Shown piece after piece: positions 32,801 to 44,386 of a stretch of DNA of 64,000 nucleotides. The notes beneath the pieces are model-generated. The model was not told where the DNA came from and ran no database searches. It saw nothing but the letters and a program-made list of their open reading frames with translations. Source of the stretch: Ganoderma boninense (taxonomy: Eukaryota > Basidiomycota > Agaricomycetes > Polyporales > Polyporaceae); contig CM035305.1 of the NCBI GenBank assembly GCA_002900995.3, positions 1,968,467 through 2,032,466 of the forward strand, in the 5' to 3' direction. Position numbers and translations under genes: made by a program. Within the stretch, counting starts at the first letter, position 1; every line of letters begins with the position of its first letter.

Positions 32801-34345
32801 CGAGATTTGGCCTTCATTAGTATGGCTCCTTTCCCGTTGTTCCACAGGTGGATCGGGCAGTGATGGGGCTGGCGCTTCCGGTGGTAATGGAGGAAGGGGA
32901 TGATCATCATCGACGAAGCGAGAAGCCTGCGGAGACGTGCCCGGCAGAGGGAATGCACCAATACTTGCATGGTACGGATCGTGGCGACGGTCAGGAGAGA
33001 GAAGACTGATGGGGGAACGAGATCTGTGGTAACCACTTGGAGAAGGAGGTCGATGACTCGGAATGGGCAACGCGCGAACAGGTAACGGTGGACGGCCGTA
33101 ATCTCGCGCGTCTCGTAAACCACCATCGCCATCACCATGGTCCAAATCATCGGATACCGACGCCTCATACCCAACTTCAGCGTGGTGGGGTTCACTGGCT
33201 GAGGACTGGCTACCCTGTCGGATCCTCGTATCTCGGTTCGGGCGAAGGGGTGCATACAGAGTTTGTTGAGGGAGGACAGGGGGTGGGATAGTGTTGACAG
33301 TCGACGTTAAAGGCGGATCGTATGGACCAGGTTCGTGCACAGATGCTGACGTGTGAGATACCAGGAGTTTGAGCTGGCCCGTTTGATCGCCAAAGTCTTT
33401 GTAGAGCCCAAACAACTCGTCGTCCGTCAACGCATCTCCGATTGCGAACTGTCCGATCTCGGTACGGTAGATGGCGAACTTGGCCTGATCCTCATCCGAG
33501 ATTTGCAGCTTCGGGCGGATAGCGACCGGTTACGACGGGAAGAGTTCTAGACAAGGGCTTGGCACTCACCTTGGTGAAAATCCGTTCCCGAATGAACGCA
33601 GGAGTCATTGCCCCGGTGATATCCACTACGTGTAGGTTCTCCGCATCTGTGGTAACGAGGACGATGACCTTCTCCATTGGACTTGAGCGGAAGCTTTGCG
33701 ACAAGTATGAATCCGGAGTAGATACAACTGGAGACTGTATGCCAGTCAGCACAGATCCATTGAAATTGGAACGAGGTCACGACGTACCGTGGCTGGGCGA
33801 GAGCCGCTGGAAGAATACCTTCGCTCGTGCACCTGATGAGGCACATGGGACCGGATTCGCTCGAAAACTCCTCTCGGACGCGAGGCTTGGGGCGTGCTGT
33901 CATTACGGTCCGAGGCCGCGGGAGTGATCATATCTTGCCGTATCGTGCCCTCGTCGGGTATGTGAAGCGATGGGACGCCGAGACCTGGGGTGCTCGGTGG
34001 AGGTGTAGATTCCACAGCAGGGGAACTGGTGCTTGAAGGTGATGAAAGGGCAGGGTTGGAGGGATTGGAGCGGGAGGATGAATAGGGTGGCAAATTGGTG
34101 GTCAACGGTGGAGGGAGGTGAGAGTTGTTGCTTGGACTGTAGCGCCTATCGCGATAGGGCTGCTCCGCAGAGGGGAGTGAAATGGAGGGGGATGGCAAGG
34201 GGCGAGGATAATAGTACGGCTTCTGTGGTTCGGGCGGAGGACCTTCGTCTTCGCTGCTCTCTGGGGATGCATTGCTGACGACGAGTATACGCTTTCGGCG
34301 CTGGGGAGGCGGTCTGGTGTGAATCGATCGTGCATCGTCTGACAT
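29802..34345 (-). CDS. BCK1: BCK1-type MAP kinase kinase kinase (cell-wall integrity pathway)
   Basis: Exons 34345-33788, 33734-33570, 33508-30931, 30866-30608, 30551-30410, 30356-30084, 30032-29944 and 29892-29802 give a perfect frame of 1384 residues. The N-terminus is Ser/Pro-rich. Residues ~190-290 (MEKVIVLVTTDAENLHVVDI, FIRERIFTK, YRTEIGQFAIGDALTDDE) form the Ras-association-like region typical of fungal Bck1. A long disordered linker follows. The kinase domain starts near residue 1104: glycine loop IGKGTYGRVYLAL, lysine in MIAVKQVEI, HRDLKADN (intron after HR), DFG, MAPEVV and DIWSVGCVVFEMWTG. Bck1 lies between protein kinase C and the MKK kinases in cell-wall stress signalling. The start was chosen at MSDDARSIHTRPPP. 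An in-frame upstream Met at 34438 is possible. Confidence 0.93.
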
Positions 34346-35283
34346 GGTGGGCAGAGGGGTGTGTCGGCAAAAAAGAGACGGGTAGAGAGACAGGCCGGAG
34401 TGGGTGTGCGATGACTGGCGATGAAGAGGGTTGAGCAAGGAACGAAGGGGCGAAGGAGGGAGACTGACCAGATCCCAGGGAGAGTGCCTGCTCCAGAGGT
34501 GTGGGTGGCTGTGAGCGCAGGGGCCGCGAGGGAGAGGGGAAGGGGAAGGGACGAGAGCGTCGTCGTGCTAAACGACGAGAAGGGCATGCGAGGCGGCCAG
34601 GGCACTAGCTGCTTAGTCAGCAATCTGAATCGGCATAGGGACCCCCGCAAGCCCCAGAAGCATGCCGCCATCCTCCGGACATCCTCCGTTCGCACGTCTC
34701 ACGTCTCGGCGCCGCGTCCGCCATCTTTGTCCCAGAATGGCACTCCCACTCAGCCCCCACCGGTCCCCGTCTTCATAGCGCCTCGCCCCACGCTCCAATT
34801 TAGCCAGCCATATCGCATCCGGCCCTCCACACACCAGCTCCTCCTGCCTCGCCTCCTCCCCGCGCCCGCTTCTCGGCCCATTCTCCCCCGTGCCAACACA
34901 TCCCTCTTCCTCCGGCGTCCGCGCGGTCGGGCTCCCCGGCTACCTCCTACTCCAACTCATCCCACTGCGGACAAGAAACCCCGGTCTTGGCTTCCTCTGC
35001 TGCGTCCGGTCGCAATCGAGCCATCCAAGTTTCATTTCTACACCCCGCCAAACCATCATATCATTAACCTGTCACCCCCCCCTTCACGATCATCTGATTG
35101 TCGTCTTTGTACTTACTGTCCAATCTTACTGGACTATCTCCTCAGCTTCATGTTTCGTTCGCACCTCCACACCATCTTGCGCCCCCATCCAGGATCAAAA
35201 CCGTCCATGTCCGAGAGCGCGTACAAATACAGTATCAAGACAAAACAGGCACCACACACCAACTCATCGCGCCGGTCCGCCGC
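34346..35283. other. Upstream region of BCK1, no gene
   Basis: About 940 bases between the BCK1 start and the GID8 stop, both on the minus strand. On the plus strand it is strongly C/T-rich. A long open frame there (34421-35497) is compositional and runs over the GID8 exons, so it is not taken as a gene. The stretch probably holds the BCK1 promoter and 5' leader. Confidence 0.5.
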
Positions 35284-36439
35284 CTATCTGCTCCCCCGCT
35301 CTCCAAATGTCCCGTCATTGAGGTCGAGCTGGGCGTTGCCATTAGTGACACTAGAAACAACCCATGATGTCCGAAACGCACCTTCGGTAGGTCCGCCTTT
35401 TCCTCCAACATGGCTTCACCCCAACAAAGCAATCGCAACAGCCCAACAAGCTTCGCCTCCTTCCCCTGGCTCAGGCTCTCCAGTATCGCGGCATTGACTG
35501 CGGCAGCGGTCTTCATTCGTTGAGCAGGCGACAGGAGCTCACTAACAGATGACGGCATCAAGGGCGACGACTCGAAGGCGAGTAGCGCCATCGTACGCTC
35601 GAGCTCGGCAAGAAATTCCGGGCTTTCTTCACCCCGCGGGGCAAGCTCCTCCTGCGCGAAATGCAGTGCGTCCGATATCTTGCCTTGGCGGATGAACTCA
35701 ATGAGCTTCTGTTGCTGGAGGCGGAAGTATAACGATGGATTGGTATCGAGTATCTACGGACAATGTACTCTATTAGCATCATTCAGACGGAAATAGGGAG
35801 TCTAGGGATCATATTGAAGACTGAAGTTTTGGTGTTTAGTCTCACCATCGGCACGGGGGCCTCGGCGTGGTGCATGAAGTTTTAATCTCGTCGCGGTCGT
35901 GTCGGGCGACCGATTACAAGAACAGATTGCACACTCACCTCGGGGTTCAAGTCGTTCATCCGTGTTATCGCATCACCGACATCACCGCGCTGGAGTGCCT
36001 CTCTTATGTTCATCCTGTTCTCGATGGAATCGAAATCAACGGGGGCCTCGAGACCTGCTTCTTTGCTGAACTCCTCGGCCGCGGTCTTGTAGCCCTCGAT
36101 AACGAGGTAGTCCATGACAAGCCGGTTCAAGTCACTGGTGGCAAGGAGGCGTAAGCATGCGAAATAGTAGTACCAAGAATGCATAAAGATGGAGATCAGA
36201 TAATACATGCAATTTTTTGACTCGTCAAGGAGCTTCCGAGAGATTCCCAATGAAAGTTGCTCATCCCAAGAAGACTGTTGCGTTGCTCGCAGGAATGACA
36301 CTCACTCTTTGGACACCTGCACATCATGTAAGCGACGTTCCCATTCTTCTTGGTATATTTTTGCCTTCTGGCTAGGCTGACAACGAGATGGATTAGTGAA
36401 TAAGTCGACGACTGGACGGAGTAGAAGGGACAGACCATG
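35284..36439 (-). CDS. GID8: GID complex subunit 8 (LisH-CTLH-CRA protein)
   Basis: Exons 36439-36437 (the ATG alone), 36376-36306, 36134-35939, 35753-35382 and 35328-35284 sum to 229 codons, giving 228 residues, close to the ~230 usual for Gid8/TWA1. The protein begins MPSQKAKIYQEEWERRLHDV. A LisH motif is in LNRLVMDYLVIEGYKTAAEE (about 30-50), then a CTLH region (FDSIENRMNIREALQRGD, MNDLNPEILDTNPSLYFRLQ) and a CRA region (QGKISDALHFAQEELAP, LAELERTMALLAFE). Gid8 is a scaffold subunit of the GID/CTLH E3 ubiquitin ligase that degrades gluconeogenic enzymes. Two introns (171 and 185 bases) are longer than usual for the window. The single-codon first exon is inferred from frame and splice signals. 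Confidence 0.9.
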
Positions 36440-36729
36440 AGGAACACGACGAAAACAGGGAGGGGAAGTTTTATGAGACCAAGTGACTTCAGGGCAAGCT
36501 CGCGGTCACGTCGTCTGAATCCCACGCAGTGCGGGCGCTTGTGTGATCCGGCCCGTCATTCCGTCGCCGTTGGTCTCATCCACAGAGACATTGTCGCAGA
36601 GCTTCACAGACCGAGTTCAGACGCAGGCACACTGGTACAAGGAAAACGCTGACAGTCACTCGTAGAAAGTAAGTCACCCTAGAATGCTACATTTCGAGAA
36701 GGATGGCAAGAATGCCGAACCGCAACAAA

Positions 36730-37520
36730 TCATGCCTTGGAAACAATGCCTCCAGATCGGATAATGTCCAAGAAGTCCTCCTGCGCCACGTTTGCTGCAG
36801 ACAACATTTCAACGGCGAATTGCAGAAAGTAGATCACGACAGACCCACCATTTTTTGCCCTTCCGACGATGTTGTCCTTGTGTTTTCCCTTCTTCTTTTT
36901 GTCGTGGATCGCGGGCGCAGGAAGGGTCGGCTTGCCGGTTCCCCGATGCGACTTCAGTTCTTCCGCTGCAGCGGCTGACGCGGCCTGGGACTGTTGAATA
37001 GCATTGAAGAGCTTGACAACTGTACATGCGAGACCAATGAGCGAGCTGATTGGGGCCCGGAAGAACGCTGCGTACCTCCTCGCTGTGCAACCTTTTTCAA
37101 CGCTCGTTCGCTTTCTCCTCCCCATCCCCCAATCACGTCCATGATCCGCCCCTTGTCCTCCTTGTCCTTCTTCTCGATCTGAAGCACGTGTTTCCCCTTC
37201 GCCTCCAGTTTCTCCTCTTTCCGTCTCTTTGCCACCGAAGGCTTGAGGGACAGAGGCGCTGCTGGCGCGTCGGTGCAGAGCAACGACTGCAAAGTCGCAC
37301 CGAAGTTAACGGCATCTGTGGCACGCCTTTTACGCTTCAAGGTCTTCCTGGACTTGACAAGTTTCGCATCTGCAATCTCGTCTTCCGTGTCCAGTTCACT
37401 CTGGTTGGACCCAGAAGCATCGGAGGAGTATCTGTCCTGGTCGGAGCTGGACACCACTTCTTCGTCGTGCTCTTCCGACAGCCCATCGTCAGAGGGTTTT
37501 TTATGCTGAAGAGACACCAT
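36730..37520 (-). CDS. RRP15: Ribosomal RNA-processing protein 15
   Basis: Exons 37520-37076, 37019-36849 and 36794-36730 sum to 227 codons. The acidic Ser-rich N-terminus (EEVVSSSDQDRYSSDASG) is followed by a basic patch (RKTLKRKRRATDAVNFGATL), a lysine-rich region (AKRRKEEKLEAKGKH), and the conserved core ERALKKVAQRGVVKLFNAIQ, then a C-terminal ANVAQEDFLDIIRSGG. This matches Rrp15, a nucleolar factor needed for pre-60S maturation and processing of 27S pre-rRNA. It shares its upstream region with the dilute-domain gene on the other strand. An extra in-frame Met four codons upstream (37532) is possible. Confidence 0.88.
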
Positions 37521-37894
37521 AGTATGCCTCAAGCGGGGGGAGAAAGCAGGAGGAATATGGAGACGGTGGTTCTGACCGAGAGGCGATGGGTGTCGAGAGC
37601 CCGTGTGCCGGCGCAGATGGACGTAAGCAATGTCGAGAGGGAGCGCCCACAGAAAGACGGTCGTCGCGACTTGGGATCATGGCTGAATCAAGGCCACAAG
37701 TACACCTACCCCCGACCTCCCATGTTCACCTAGACTCTGCTCCTTCTCTCTCTCTTCCGTACAACACCACATCCCTTCCTCCCTAGCTCTCTGGTCGCGC
37801 TGCAACCCTCTCTGAGTGTGGCCGCAGCGCGCCCTGTCGGCTATCTCCCAACCTTGCACGAGACGCATCGCGCCCGACTACACTCTCGTCCGAC
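37521..37894. promoter_or_regulatory. Divergent promoter between RRP15 and the dilute-domain gene
   Basis: 374 bases separate the two start codons. The half next to the plus-strand gene is pyrimidine-rich (TCTCTCTCTTCC), a usual basidiomycete promoter feature. Confidence 0.5.
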
Positions 37895-40800
37895 ATGGCT
37901 GCGCCTCCCTTTACCCCGGTAGACTTCACGGTCGAGCCAGACTTACAGCCCCTCTACCCGACTGCCAACCAGATCTCGGATCTACTATCTCCACACATCG
38001 GCCTTGCGCCTCCACAGAAGGCAGAGCTCGTAGCACACTGTCTAGTCCGTGCATGCGTATTCGCGGACCTTTCTCTCTTGTCCTTCCTTCTCCAAGATCC
38101 GCAGGCTCAGCAGTTCGTGGACCTCTCAAAGCAAGACGAAGACGAACTTGGGCTGATCAGTACTGCCATCCTGGGCTTCGGCTCCGAGTCTGACCGGGAC
38201 ATAGAACGCGAGGAATGTGTCAGACTCCTCGTGTCGGAGGGGTGCGACGTAAACGTTGCCGATAGTGGTACGTCCGTTACCAAGGTGGATGTGTGCTTGC
38301 CTCTGCAATGAACTTTCTACTTCTACTTCAGCCGGCTGGACCCCGTTGCACTACGCCTCCCTCCTTTCTCCGCCGACGCTCGTGTCCTACCTCCTCACCC
38401 ATGGATCTGCTCCTCTCACAGTCACGAGACGACAATTGACTGCGCTGGACATCGTGACTGCACACTCTACCGTCCCCGGGCGAGAGGATGTCGCCCTACT
38501 ACTGGAAGAGGCCATGCGAGAAGCGGGCTGGAAGGGCGGCCGAATGGAGGAGCAGCGGCGGATCCTCGAGAAGCGTACGCGACGACTGGGAAAGCGAAGA
38601 CACGTCCAAGAGGATGTTGAGAGAGTGCTTGGCATCAACCCACGGTGGTGGGGCGACGAAGATACCCTCTTTGCGCTCGACTGCGAGGATGATAGTGAAG
38701 ACGACGCCCCCAATGACTCTACACTTGTAAGTCCATTTGAAAATGTGCTTCGTTGTGGTCTCTCAGAGCGAGCTTCAGACTCCCCCGCCAGATTTCTCGA
38801 CTATGCTCGTTTTCTCTCCCATGGATTTACCCAACATCTTCCAGACGCTGATTACTGACTTTCGACCTGCATTACGGAATGCGGAACCTGCGAACGCGTT
38901 GTATATGCTTACACGCTTCGCGTGTCTGAATTGCGACGACAACTGGGTGGAGGATCTGATCATAGGTGCTACCGATGCCATTGAAGATGTTTTCTTCGTA
39001 AGCCATCGCACTTCTCGGGAGAAACGCGACGTGGTTCTAAGTAACCGAATTGCAGAATCATGCAGAGGACCCCACTTACCTAATCTTTTGGCTGTACAAC
39101 ACCACGGTTTGGCTACATCTTATGCGCTGCGACAAAGCGATCAACCAGACGTGCGAAACCCTCGGTTCTTTGTCGTTAATAGAGGAGATCTTGAGCTCTG
39201 TCTTCGGTACGTGCCTTCGTCCTTGGTAAGCCCTTCTTCGACTTTAACGCATGTGTCAGTGTTTGTGATCCGCTTTGCCGAGCGGAGGATCGACCGACTC
39301 CTCGACGCGGCGATGCTAGAATACAGCCCGGCGTCTAGTGAATTCGATTCCATCCAATTCGAAGGCGAATGGTCATTCCTACGCTCATTCGCAGGCAAGA
39401 AGAAGGCGAACGGCGTATCCAGCTCTAGCACGCCTCGAGGGGGAGCACCTATGTCCCCCACACAAGTGAGCAGGCCCTCTTCCCCTCAACCACCCACGTC
39501 CCCGCAGAATACTCGAGCCTTTGCTTCTCTTCGACAGACGTTTAGCCGCTCTCGCGGTGGATCGACGGCCGCCCAACTACAGTCGCTATTTGATTCCCAA
39601 CAGTCTCAGCCAACGTCTCCGAAAGATGTGGTCTCATTCATTACTGCGCTCCATATGCTTCTGACCATGTCTGGTGTCAATCCCTCGTTGATCGTCCAAT
39701 TCTGGTCGCAAGTCATGTACTGGACGGCGTGTGAGTTGCATGAATCCATGGACTCGCCACCGATGCTGACGGCGTGCTAGCGGAGATCTTCAACCGCGTG
39801 CTTACGCGGAAGAAGTATCTGTGCAGGTAAGTATTCAACCTACTTTGTCATGCGTCATATCATACCAACCGCATTCCTGTATAGGTCGCGAGCGGTTCAA
39901 ATTAGTATGAACTTGAGTGTCATTGAGGAATGGATCGGTAGCATGGAGTTACCGAAGAATATCGGCTCGCACTTTGGGCCTGTCCATGACCTCTTGATGT
40001 GGCTCCAGGTGTGTTCCTTCAGATTCAGCCATGAATCTTGCGCGTTCTGATGCATGTTATAGTGCTTGTCGTCCATCACCGAATTCCCCAATCTCATCGC
40101 GACCATCCAGAACATGAAGAATCTCAATCCGCTCCAGGTGAGTGCAGGGAGAAGCACAAATGTTGGACACAGGCCTGATGTGGTTGGCAGATGCGACGTG
40201 CAGTGCGAGATTACAAATACGAGGTTAACGAGGGCCGTATGACCGAAGAATGCAACCAGTATTTGCAACAGCTACAGAAGGACTGGGAGCGACACAGGGT
40301 CAAGATGGGCGTGGAGCAACTGCGCAAAGAGGTCAGTGGTCTTGTTCTGGGTTTACTTCCCGGGACTCACGACTTCCCAACAGATCGGCGAACGAGACCG
40401 CGACCGAGATGACAGCTGTGCTTCTCCATCCCTCCACGAGGCGCCGCTCAATTCGGAGCAATCCTCCATAGCACCGTCGATAGAATCGGAAGCACAACGC
40501 TCCATTGACGCACTTTTCGACCGGTCACAGGAGAAATTGCTCTGGGAGCCTGCGAAGGCCCCAGATCCTTTGGGGGAGCTCCTGGACTCCCGGTACATGT
40601 TGCCCCTTTTGCTCCCCTCGGACCCGCGCATGCTCGGAGCGCTTCCGACGAAACCCGCCAGCCTCGGTGACGACAAGAACCACCGGATAAGCGTAGATGG
40701 CTCCAGCCGAAGTGCGAGTCGGGCGAGCTTCGGCCACAGAGGTGCGATGGGCTGGAGGTTCAGCAGACAACTGCGCGACATTGGACCAATGACTTTGCGG

Positions 40801-41061
40801 TGGGTCGATGGTACCATCGCTGCGGCGCGCTGGACGCGCCCGGTGGAGCCAGAGCCGGAGGACGAGGACAAGCCGCCACCACCCTACTCTGACGACGGTC
40901 AAGAAGACGGCGATGCAGCGGACGGAGACAAGACGCTTAAGATCGCCACAGCTGTCCACCTTCCAGTGTTAACTCGGGTGCCGTCCGGGAGGAATAGAGG
41001 TCGTATGAGCATGGCCGGTGGCACGCCCATAGATCGTAGGGATGGGTCGCTGATATCATGA
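37895..41061 (+). CDS. Ankyrin-repeat plus dilute (DIL) domain protein
   Basis: Ten exons (37895-38267, 38332-38726, 38767-38997, 39056-39206, 39260-39730, 39781-39826, 39885-40008, 40063-40137, 40191-40331, 40384-41061) give exactly 895 codons. Residues ~85-190 hold ankyrin repeats (CVRLLVSEGCDVNVADS, AGWTPLHYASLLSPPTLVSY). From ~260 a DIL domain follows, as in type V myosin tails: LIFWLYNTTVWLHLMRC, VVSFITALHMLLTMSGVNPS, IVQFWSQVMYWTASEIFNRV, IEEWIGSMELP and LQCLSSITEFPNLIATI. There is no motor domain, so it is the fungal ankyrin-DIL architecture, probably a vesicle or organelle adaptor. The C-terminus is disordered and acidic. A Ser/Pro-rich insert lies in the middle of the DIL domain (about 440-510). 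Confidence 0.9.
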
Positions 41062-41709
41062 CATGACGAGATTCGGCGGGGAGGTTGGGAGCACGGACCT
41101 GAATAGTCACGTTGCATTGCTGTCGCCTGATATGTACGTACCTACTGCTGCTGTTTATCTTCATTTTGCATACCCGCTAGGCTGGGACCTGGTCAGATTT
41201 GCTGTGGATGTGCTTTTGAGCGTTGAGTAGACTAACGATACAGTCGTAATTAGCTAGCCATCCAGGTTCCCGGGTGTCTAACTCAATATTTCCTTGCAGC
41301 TGGATCAGGACTTCACCACCTCCTCGTTAGAGAGCAGGACGCATTTGATTGTGGATATATACTTATTTGAATACCGGCAGCTTTCAAACCACCTCGCCTT
41401 CGCCACCAAGATCAATCCACGATGAGGTAATCACATTTCTCAATCTCCAAATTAACTTAGGAATTCAAGGTGACAACACTGAATCTCGAGTCTTAGGAAT
41501 GCGAATCCACTCCTCACGAAGGCCAGCATTCGCCACCCGGCCATGCGGACCGTTCCCTCCCCGAGTTCGCAGAGAGGGGGAAACTAGTTGAACTGCAGAT
41601 GGAACTTATCTGGTGAAAATGCCCACGGAGTGCCATATATTCCCATCGATTCGAGAGGGATATATAATCCCTGCGCAGATCGTCATTCAGATCGTGAACA
41701 TCGACCACG
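41062..41709. other. Intergenic stretch, no gene
   Basis: 648 bases between two plus-strand genes. No supported coding sequence or RNA gene is seen. It should contain the terminator of the dilute-domain gene and the promoter of the hydrolase gene. Confidence 0.5.
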
Positions 41710-43710
41710 ATGTCCCGTTCGTTCGCAAACACTGTCGAGTCCGTGAAGAAGCCCGCGACATTGGTCCTCCTCATCAGCGACGGGCAGGAGTCGTGGGGTC
41801 AGCAAGTGAGATAACATTGATCACTGCGAACATGGTCCATTGCTCCTTACTTATCCCTCATGACAGCTGAGCGAGGAAGGCTATGACGTCCTCATCGTAC
41901 ACTATCCCAACACGGTGGAGCGTCTGGCTACCGAGTTCGCGGAAGCCGGAACTAAACTTGGCACTGACACCGAATGGGCTCTCATAACGTACGGACTCGA
42001 GAGCACGGACATAATCGTCGCCGGCCATGGCGCCATTGTTACGTCCGGGAAACTCAAGGCCTGCGTTCACTTTTGTCCTCAAGTCGAGGTTGGCCAGAAG
42101 CTCATCTGCGATCGCGCCGATGGCACAACCATCCCGTGAGGTCTCTTCCTTTGAGCTCGGTCTAGATTGACATGTAGCCTCATCGACACCGTGCGCGGCA
42201 GCACCACGTTTCACCTTTCCGCCCAACAAGAAGCCCTCCACGCGTCCCTACTCGATATTGCCGAACAGCAGGCGTTGGGCTTGCACACCTCGGAGCAACC
42301 CCCGGTTTCCGTATTCACGTACCCTCTAGTCACGGCCAATCCCCCATTCCCGTTCGAGGCCGGCCCCCCAATCGACCACGCGAGTGGGAAGATCAGGACG
42401 ATCGCGCCCCATTTGCGGTCGGCGAACAACCTTTCATACACGCGGACCCTTACTCTGCTTCGAAGGGAACTCGGGCCTCACTTCCCGCTCGAGAAGCTTT
42501 GGGAGAGGCACACGTACTTCGTGAGTTCGGCTGTTCGTTCCGCTAGAAGCATTCTGAATACCTACTATTCCGCTCAGGAGTTCGAGGAGCGGGACGCAAT
42601 GAGTAATTTGCTCTGCTCATTTGTGCACGTTGTTACTGAGATCTGACATACCGTGCTATGATCACGGCGTTGTTCAACAGAGACGATGGCTACTATGGTA
42701 CGTCGCGCTTCTGCGGCCCTGCACCCAGGGCACAAACAGCCCTCAACTGATCGAACATCCGCGGGTGCAGGTATCAACGCCGTACGTGAACCACATTGCC
42801 ACGATGACCGGTGGCGTAGGGTTTCAGGACCTGGCACGTTTCTATAAGGTCCGTCCCATGACATCCGCAGCAGCCCCCTGCGGCTGAAAGAGACTTTCGC
42901 GGGAACCCTATGTGGTGAGGGCAGTATCACTTCGTCAGGGAGAACGTGAGTCCGGTACAGGTTTATGCTGTGGTTTCGTTGGCTAATGCCTCCATTAGGT
43001 TACCCCACCGGACACCGAGATGATAACCGTATCCCGTACAAGTACGTCAATGGGTTGCCGGCGGAAGCATTTCATGGAGTATCCGGATTTTACTGACCTG
43101 CTACTGGGGCTGCTGTTTCGACAGTTGGCACGGATAGAATCATCGACGAGATGATATTCAAGTGCACTCACACAACGGTCCGTAAAGCCGCTTCATGTTC
43201 ACGCTCAAAAACATGTGGCTCATGCTCAACTGGACCTCGCTTGTTTCAGGAAATTGACTACTTCTTGCCGGGCATCAAACCTACCGGCAAGCCGTTGGAA
43301 ATAGCACTTGTTGGCGTGGTCGCGTTCAGGGGAGACAAGTTGACCTTTGAGTAAGCTTTCTCCTCGTGGTAGATGTGATTTTTAACCGACGGCACCGATG
43401 CGCATTTTTGCAGACACATGTAAGCCTAAAGGGTTACTGCGATGACGACATTACCCGTTCTCATCAGCCGCATGCAGCTACTGGGACCAGGCCTCTGTTC
43501 TGGTCCAGGTGCGAGAAACACCCCCTGGCCTGCGGGTTGGACGTTGAATGGTGGCTGACTATGCATACCTTGCAGCTTGGTTTGCTTGATTCGAAGGGCT
43601 TGCCAGTTGCCGGTGCAGAGGTTGCTCATAAAGTGGTGGATCCATTCGGATTGCCAAGCAATGCTCTGCTTACGAGGTGGAAAGAAAGCGAAGGGCTGCC
43701 CATCGATTGA
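41710..43710 (+). CDS. Dienelactone-hydrolase-like protein with C-terminal SnoaL/NTF2-like region
   Basis: This multi-exon gene begins 41710-41805 (MSRSFANTVESVKKPATLVL), then 41867-42135, 42179 onward, and ends with 43576-43710. The N-terminal half (LVLLISDGQESWGQQ, EEGYDVLIVHYPNTVERLA, IIVAGHGAIVTSGKLKACVH) looks like an alpha/beta hydrolase of the dienelactone hydrolase kind. The C-terminal half (TPYVNHIATMTGGVGFQDLA, VGTDRIIDEMIFKCTHT, FLPGIKPTGKP, VVAFRGDKLTFEHIYWDQAS, GLPSNALLTRWKESEGLPID) resembles the SnoaL-like tail of fungal proteins annotated as carboxymethylenebutenolidase. A catalytic triad cannot be assigned with confidence. A coding exon of only six bases (43414-43419, ACACAT) is required to make HIYWDQ. 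Several small exons around 42,640-43,130 are approximate. Confidence 0.75.
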
Positions 43711-44386
43711 GCGAAGGTCGGACAAGCGGGAATTGTTGGGGAAGGCCTAGGCATCTGGACAGGTTCTATGTATTCGAGTGCGCAGCATCTCTATGCACGT
43801 CCATTCACGGGCTGGAGGGTTGAAAGCAGTGGCGAATAGATACGCGCTGCGTGGGTACGGAAGGTGGCCGCTTGCCACGATGATCTTGTCGCTGTGATAC
43901 TTTCGGGCGTTCCAGCTTGCCATGACACCGCCTGGACAGCGGCGCAGTCGGTCTTCGGTGGCACGTTGCGTCTGGAGGAATTAAATACATGCACAGACGT
44001 CTCCAAGCTGGTCGGGTCTCGAGTTCTCTGTAGTGCCGAGTCTGTCCATGCATTGGCGATTTCATGTGTGCCCGAGCAGGACGCAGTCAATGTAGGGGAG
44101 CGGACAAGATGGAATGCGCAGCCAGCGGGCGCCTGGAGATTAGGCGGATGAGAGGCAGTCCGACCAAGAGGGAGGCCGTGCAGACGAATTGCCAAGTCCA
44201 CCTGCCCAAAGCCACCTGTCCCGCTCTTATAGACCCAGCATTAATGCTCCTGCCAGACGCCGCCTTCTCGACTGCGCTCCTTCTCCTTCTCCTTCGCCCC
44301 TTCCCTTTTCTTCTTCCCCTTCCCGGTGCAGACCTTGCTCTCCAATCTCGTGTTCCACACATCCGCGCACCTTGTAACGAACCGCC
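43711..44386. other. Intergenic stretch, no gene
   Basis: 676 bases. A minus-strand frame at 43791-44201 has no recognisable domain and is judged spurious. The last ~100 bases are pyrimidine-rich, consistent with the rhomboid promoter and leader. Confidence 0.5.

Noticed and set aside
32545..33255. Second minus-strand frame of 236 codons inside BCK1
   Set aside because: It is an alternative frame of exon 3 of BCK1, where the main frame has family motifs and correct splicing.
34421..35497. Plus-strand open frame of 358 codons
   Set aside because: It covers the BCK1 upstream region and the antisense of GID8 exons. Composition is Pro/Ser/Arg from a C/T-rich strand and no domain is visible.
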